Source of the DNA: Methanobacterium sp.
GTDB lineage: Archaea; Methanobacteriota; Methanobacteria; Methanobacteriales; Methanobacteriaceae
DNA length: 9,379 nucleotides
Direction of reading: 5' to 3'
Assembly (NCBI GenBank): GCA_028700095.1
Contig: JAQVTJ010000060.1
Location: 1 to 9,379, forward strand
The position numbers were made by a program, and so were the translations under genes. This document shows, piece by piece, positions 6,222 to 9,379 of this stretch (the first letter of the stretch is position 1; each line of letters opens with the position of its first letter). The notes beneath the pieces were generated by a model. It did not search any database. It was not told the DNA's origin and saw only the letters and a program-made list of their open reading frames with translations.

Positions 6222-6284
6222 CTATCTAATTTTAAAAAATAAATTAAATATAAATTTTGTTAGTATGAATATTTGGAGTAAATC

Positions 6285-7208
6285 ATGGATATGTTAACAA
6301 TTATTATAATTGCTGTAATTATTGATATTATAATGGGAGAATTTCCATTGAAAATACATCCTGTAGTATTTATGGGAAATTTAATTAACCTACTAAAAGG
6401 TTTGTTAAAAAAATATAATAATAAAATATCTGGAATTATAATTACAGGCATAACCCTTGCTGTTTTACTTTTAATATTTAAAAGTATATTAATAATTTCA
6501 AATTACAAACCATATTTATATATTTTAGTCTCAGCAATACTTCTCTCTACCACTTTTGCAATTAAATCATTAATTGATTCAGTAAAATTAATTAAAGAAG
6601 ATATGGATATTAGTCTTGTAAAAGCACAACATTCTATTTCCTATCTTGTAAGTAGAGATACTTCAAAACTTTCTGAAACTGAGGTAATTTCTGCAGCCAT
6701 TGAAACTTTAACTGAAAATATTACAGACTCTATTATTTCACCATTAATATATGCATTTTTATTCGGGGTTTTAGGTGCGGTTTTCTATAGGGTTATTAAC
6801 ACATTAGATGCTATGATTGGATATAAAAATCCTGAAAATATAAATATTGGATGGTTTCCCGCTAAATTAGATGATATTTTAAATTATTTCCCTGCGAAAA
6901 TAACTGGTTACTTAATTATAATTGCATCGTTTTTCATGAAACTTAACTGGAAAAATGCATATAAAATAATGATAAGAGATGCTAAAAAAACTCCAAGTCC
7001 AAATTCAGGATATCCTATGGCTGCTACAGCAGGAGCATTAGATATAAAATTAATAAAAAAAGGATATTATGAACTTGGAGATGATATTAACCCATTAATA
7101 TCTGAGACAATTATTAAAGCAATTCAACTTACTAAAATAACAATAATAATTTTTTTAATATTATCATCATTTCTATTTACCATATCTACTCTTTACATAA
7201 TTTTATAA
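6285..7208 (+). CDS. cbiB: Adenosylcobinamide-phosphate synthase CbiB/CobD-type membrane protein
   Basis: CbiB is the integral membrane enzyme that attaches the aminopropanol phosphate arm to adenosylcobyric acid, making adenosylcobinamide phosphate. The 307-residue product has hydrophobic segments near 3-17, 49-72, 76-93, 150-169, 206-218 and 284-307. Family motifs are HPVVFMG at 25-31, SRDTSKLSE at 123-131, the ETLTEN plus DSIISP block at 140-153, NTLDAMIGYKN at 172-182, DDILN at 196-200, PAKITG at 203-208, and SPNSGYPMAATAGAL at 238-252. The start is set by GGAG at 6275-6278, six bases before the ATG. It is the first gene right of the origin and is followed by cbiG, another corrinoid gene. 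Some databases name archaeal members CobD, which should not be confused with the bacterial threonine-phosphate decarboxylase CobD. Confidence 0.95.
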   Translation: MDMLTIIIIAVIIDIIMGEFPLKIHPVVFMGNLINLLKGLLKKYNNKISGIIITGITLAVLLLIFKSILIISNYKPYLYILVSAILLSTTFAIKSLIDSVKLIKEDMDISLVKAQHSISYLVSRDTSKLSETEVISAAIETLTENITDSIISPLIYAFLFGVLGAVFYRVINTLDAMIGYKNPENINIGWFPAKLDDILNYFPAKITGYLIIIASFFMKLNWKNAYKIMIRDAKKTPSPNSGYPMAATAGALDIKLIKKGYYELGDDINPLISETIIKAIQLTKITIIIFLILSSFLFTISTLYIIL

Positions 7209-7273
7209 AAAAAATCACTCATTCTTTAAGAATAATATAAATATAAATGGATTATACAAATATCCCTAATTAA

Positions 7274-7284
7274 CTTTATAAATA
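7274..7284 (+). promoter_or_regulatory. TATA-like site upstream of cbiG
   Basis: CTTTATAAATA lies 23-33 bases before the cbiG ATG, so transcription would begin almost at the start codon. That agrees with the weak ribosome binding site there. The 98-base gap also holds the odd palindrome ATTCTTTAAGAAT (7221-7233) and another TATA-like stretch at 7233-7246. Co-transcription with cbiB remains possible, since no terminator is evident between them. Confidence 0.3.
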
Positions 7285-7306
7285 AAATAATAATTTGTTG
7301 ATAAAA

Positions 7307-8299
7307 ATGAAAATAGCTCTACTTAGTATCACAAATAATGGTAGAACAATTGTAAACAATATTTACACCCAAATTATAGATGATCCAACCGTTATTAAGG
7401 TAAATATGTTCCATAAAAATATTAAAGAAACATTAGATAATATATTCAATTCATATGACTGTATACTAGGAGTTATGGCAACAGGAATAATGGTAAGAAA
7501 TATTTGTACTTTAATTAAGAATAAAGGGGAAGATCCTGCAGTATTAGTAACGGATGAAAAAGGTAAATATGTTATTAGCCTTATTTCCGGACATTTAGGT
7601 GGTGCAAATATTTTTACAGAGAAAATTGCTGATATAATTGGTGCAGATCCAATTATAACCACATCAACAGATATTAATAATAAATTAGGGATAGATAGTC
7701 TTGCAAGAAAATATTATCTAAAAATTGATGATATTTCAAAGATTAAACATATAAATTCTGGATTAATATATAATAAAAAGATCGAAATAGCTTTTAATCC
7801 TAAATTAAATTATATATGGAACGACTTAGAGGTTAAAAAATCATATTATAAAAGTTCAAATAAATCTAATACAATAACAGTTTCTAAAGATTTAATTTCA
7901 ATAAATTTGAAACCACAAAAGTTAGTTGTTGGAATAGGATCTAGAAAAGATATTAGTGGCTTAGCTGTTATAAATGCAATTAAAAATGCTTTAAATATAC
8001 TTGGTTTACCAGTAGAACGTGTTGATTTAATTGCAACAGGTGAAATGAAACAAAATGAAAATGGAATTATTGATGCTGCACAAAAACTTAATATTAAACT
8101 TGAAATCATATCTGAAAATTTATTAAAAAATTATAAAAATCTTGATTTAAATAATTCAGATTTTGTAAAAGAAAAATTTGGGGTTGGTGGTGTATGTGAA
8201 CCATCATCATTAATTGCTGCAGGTAATGATTCTCTTCTTATATTCAAAAAAACATCCTATAATGGTGTTACAGTTGCTGTTGCTGTATCTAAAAATTAA
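7307..8299 (+). CDS. cbiG: Cobalt-precorrin-5A hydrolase CbiG
   Basis: CbiG opens the delta-lactone ring of cobalt-precorrin-5A and releases acetaldehyde, a step of the anaerobic (early cobalt) corrin pathway. From the ATG the protein has 330 residues. The N-terminal domain (about 45-125) has the LGVMATGIMVRN and SGHLGGAN (94-101) blocks. A variable Asn/Lys-rich middle follows, and the C-terminal CbiG domain (about 205-330) has VVGIGSRKDI from 207 and GVGGVCEPSSLIAA at 292-305. I chose the ATG over two adjoining TTG codons at 7295 and 7298, because homologues begin with a strand like MKIALLSIT. Only a weak TTGAT lies upstream. The gene needs the rest of the cbi set, which is not in this window. 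A single-domain CbiG, not fused to CbiH or CbiE, is normal in methanogens. Confidence 0.95.
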   Translation: MKIALLSITNNGRTIVNNIYTQIIDDPTVIKVNMFHKNIKETLDNIFNSYDCILGVMATGIMVRNICTLIKNKGEDPAVLVTDEKGKYVISLISGHLGGANIFTEKIADIIGADPIITTSTDINNKLGIDSLARKYYLKIDDISKIKHINSGLIYNKKIEIAFNPKLNYIWNDLEVKKSYYKSSNKSNTITVSKDLISINLKPQKLVVGIGSRKDISGLAVINAIKNALNILGLPVERVDLIATGEMKQNENGIIDAAQKLNIKLEIISENLLKNYKNLDLNNSDFVKEKFGVGGVCEPSSLIAAGNDSLLIFKKTSYNGVTVAVAVSKN

Positions 8300-8334
8300 A
8301 TATTATATTATTAATGAAAGTGTTAAAAAAAAAG

Positions 8335-8343
8335 TTTTTATAA
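8335..8343 (+). promoter_or_regulatory. TATA box candidate for the UPF0147 gene
   Basis: TTTTTATAA preceded by an A-rich BRE-like stretch lies about 95 bases before the ATG. A second candidate, GATATAAAAATA at 8366-8377, would give a shorter leader. Either would give this gene its own promoter. Confidence 0.4.
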
Positions 8344-8350
8344 GCCAAAG

Positions 8351-8358
8351 GTTTTTTA
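8351..8358 (+). terminator. Possible U6 terminator after cbiG
   Basis: GTTTTTTA lies 52 bases after the cbiG stop and could end the cbiB-cbiG transcript at a U-tract. It overlaps the proposed promoter region of the next gene, and there is no hairpin. Confidence 0.25.
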
Positions 8359-8422
8359 GTTAGAAGATATAAAAATATTTGTTATAACTATTTAATATGA
8401 AATGTATATTTAATTTAAAAAT

Positions 8423-8427
8423 GGAGG
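8423..8427 (+). promoter_or_regulatory. Strong ribosome binding site of the UPF0147 gene
   Basis: GGAGG lies seven bases before the ATG at 8435. It is the strongest ribosome binding site in the window and suggests efficient translation. An ATG overlapping it (8421) opens only a five-codon frame. Confidence 0.75.
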
Positions 8428-8434
8428 CCATATT

Positions 8435-9262
<828 letters not shown>

Positions 9263-9306
9263 ATTATAATCCCCACTGGAATTAAAAATGAATATAATTT
9301 ATGGAA

Positions 9307-9317
9307 AATATATTACT
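9307..9317 (-). promoter_or_regulatory. TATA box candidate for the aldolase gene
   Basis: On the minus strand AGTAATATATT lies about 45-55 bases before the ATG and would give a leader of about 25 bases that includes the GGGGAT site. A 7-bp inverted repeat, TATTACT and AGTAATA (9311-9317 and 9325-9331) around seven A, overlaps it and could be an operator or chance. The rest of 9263-9379 shows nothing I can name. Confidence 0.3.
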
Positions 9318-9379
9318 AAAAAAAAGTAATAGATATTTTATGTAAATTTAAGTAGTTTAAATGACCCTCTGTTTAAAAC

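Larger units (their letters stand above)
5091..6284. other. Chromosomal replication origin (oriC) next to cdc6
   Basis: This 1.2-kb stretch carries no credible gene. It holds seven copies of a box whose core is TTTACACTTGAAA, often extended by TGCACCTCTC. Four copies lie in 5220-5399 and three in 5942-6087, in opposite orientations, with TTTACA facing inward. Between them is an extremely A/T-rich core. A cdc6 gene adjoins it on the left. This is the standard architecture of archaeal origins: inverted origin recognition boxes around an unwinding element. I recall the same 13-base core as the Cdc6-1 site of M. thermautotrophicus. The remaining sequence also holds short palindromes and T-tracts, listed separately. 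Confidence 0.92.

Noticed and set aside
7295..7306. TTG TTG start codons for cbiG
   Set aside because: The ATG at 7307 matches the usual MKIALLSI-type N-terminus and no ribosome binding site favours the TTG codons.
9355..9379. GTTTAAA followed by GTTTAAAAC at the window end, resembling the start of a CRISPR repeat
   Set aside because: Only one partial copy is visible at the edge, there is no repeat-spacer pattern, and TTTAAA is common in this DNA.

Overview
The window looks like a chromosomal segment of a very AT-rich methanogenic archaeon of the order Methanobacteriales, most likely Methanosphaera or Methanobrevibacter-like. Four things suggest this: a Hef helicase-nuclease, an archaeal Orc1/Cdc6 initiator, a UPF0147 protein (an archaeal family), and origin repeats with the 13-base core TTTACACTTGAAA, which I recall as the Cdc6-1 binding site of Methanothermobacter thermautotrophicus. 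The gene order (hef, trmI, pyrB, cdc6, origin, cbiB, cbiG, UPF0147, aldolase) also matches my memory of that species around MTH1415-MTH1406. That synteny was recalled, not looked up.

Left part (1-3882): three rightward genes. The 5'-truncated hef gene encodes a repair and fork-processing helicase-nuclease. It is followed by the tRNA m1A methyltransferase trmI and by pyrB, the catalytic chain of aspartate carbamoyltransferase. A short convergent gap with a hairpin separates pyrB from the leftward cdc6 initiator gene (3933-5081).

Middle part (5082-6284): about 1.2 kb without a gene, which I read as the replication origin. Four origin recognition boxes lie on the left in one orientation and three on the right in the other. 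All have their TTTACA ends pointing inward at a 542-base core that falls to about 10% G+C (hand count, 5701-5940). Five of the boxes' neighbour distances are 52 or 53 bases, close to five helical turns. The Cdc6 protein encoded next door is the expected ligand, so initiator and target form one unit.

Right part (6285-9379): cbiB and cbiG, two steps of adenosylcobamide synthesis. These supply the corrinoid cofactor that methyltransferases such as Mtr need in methanogenesis. They are followed by a small UPF0147 gene with a strong ribosome binding site, and by a leftward class II aldolase gene (fuculose-1-phosphate aldolase-like) whose 3' end overlaps the UPF0147 gene by 21 bases. The last 117 bases are the aldolase upstream region.

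I see no mobile element, CRISPR array, tRNA or rRNA gene. The genes are ordinary core genes. The part most worth a second look is the fine structure of the origin: helical phasing, a base change specific to the right-hand boxes, duplicated modules, and a terminator-like hairpin inside the unwinding region.
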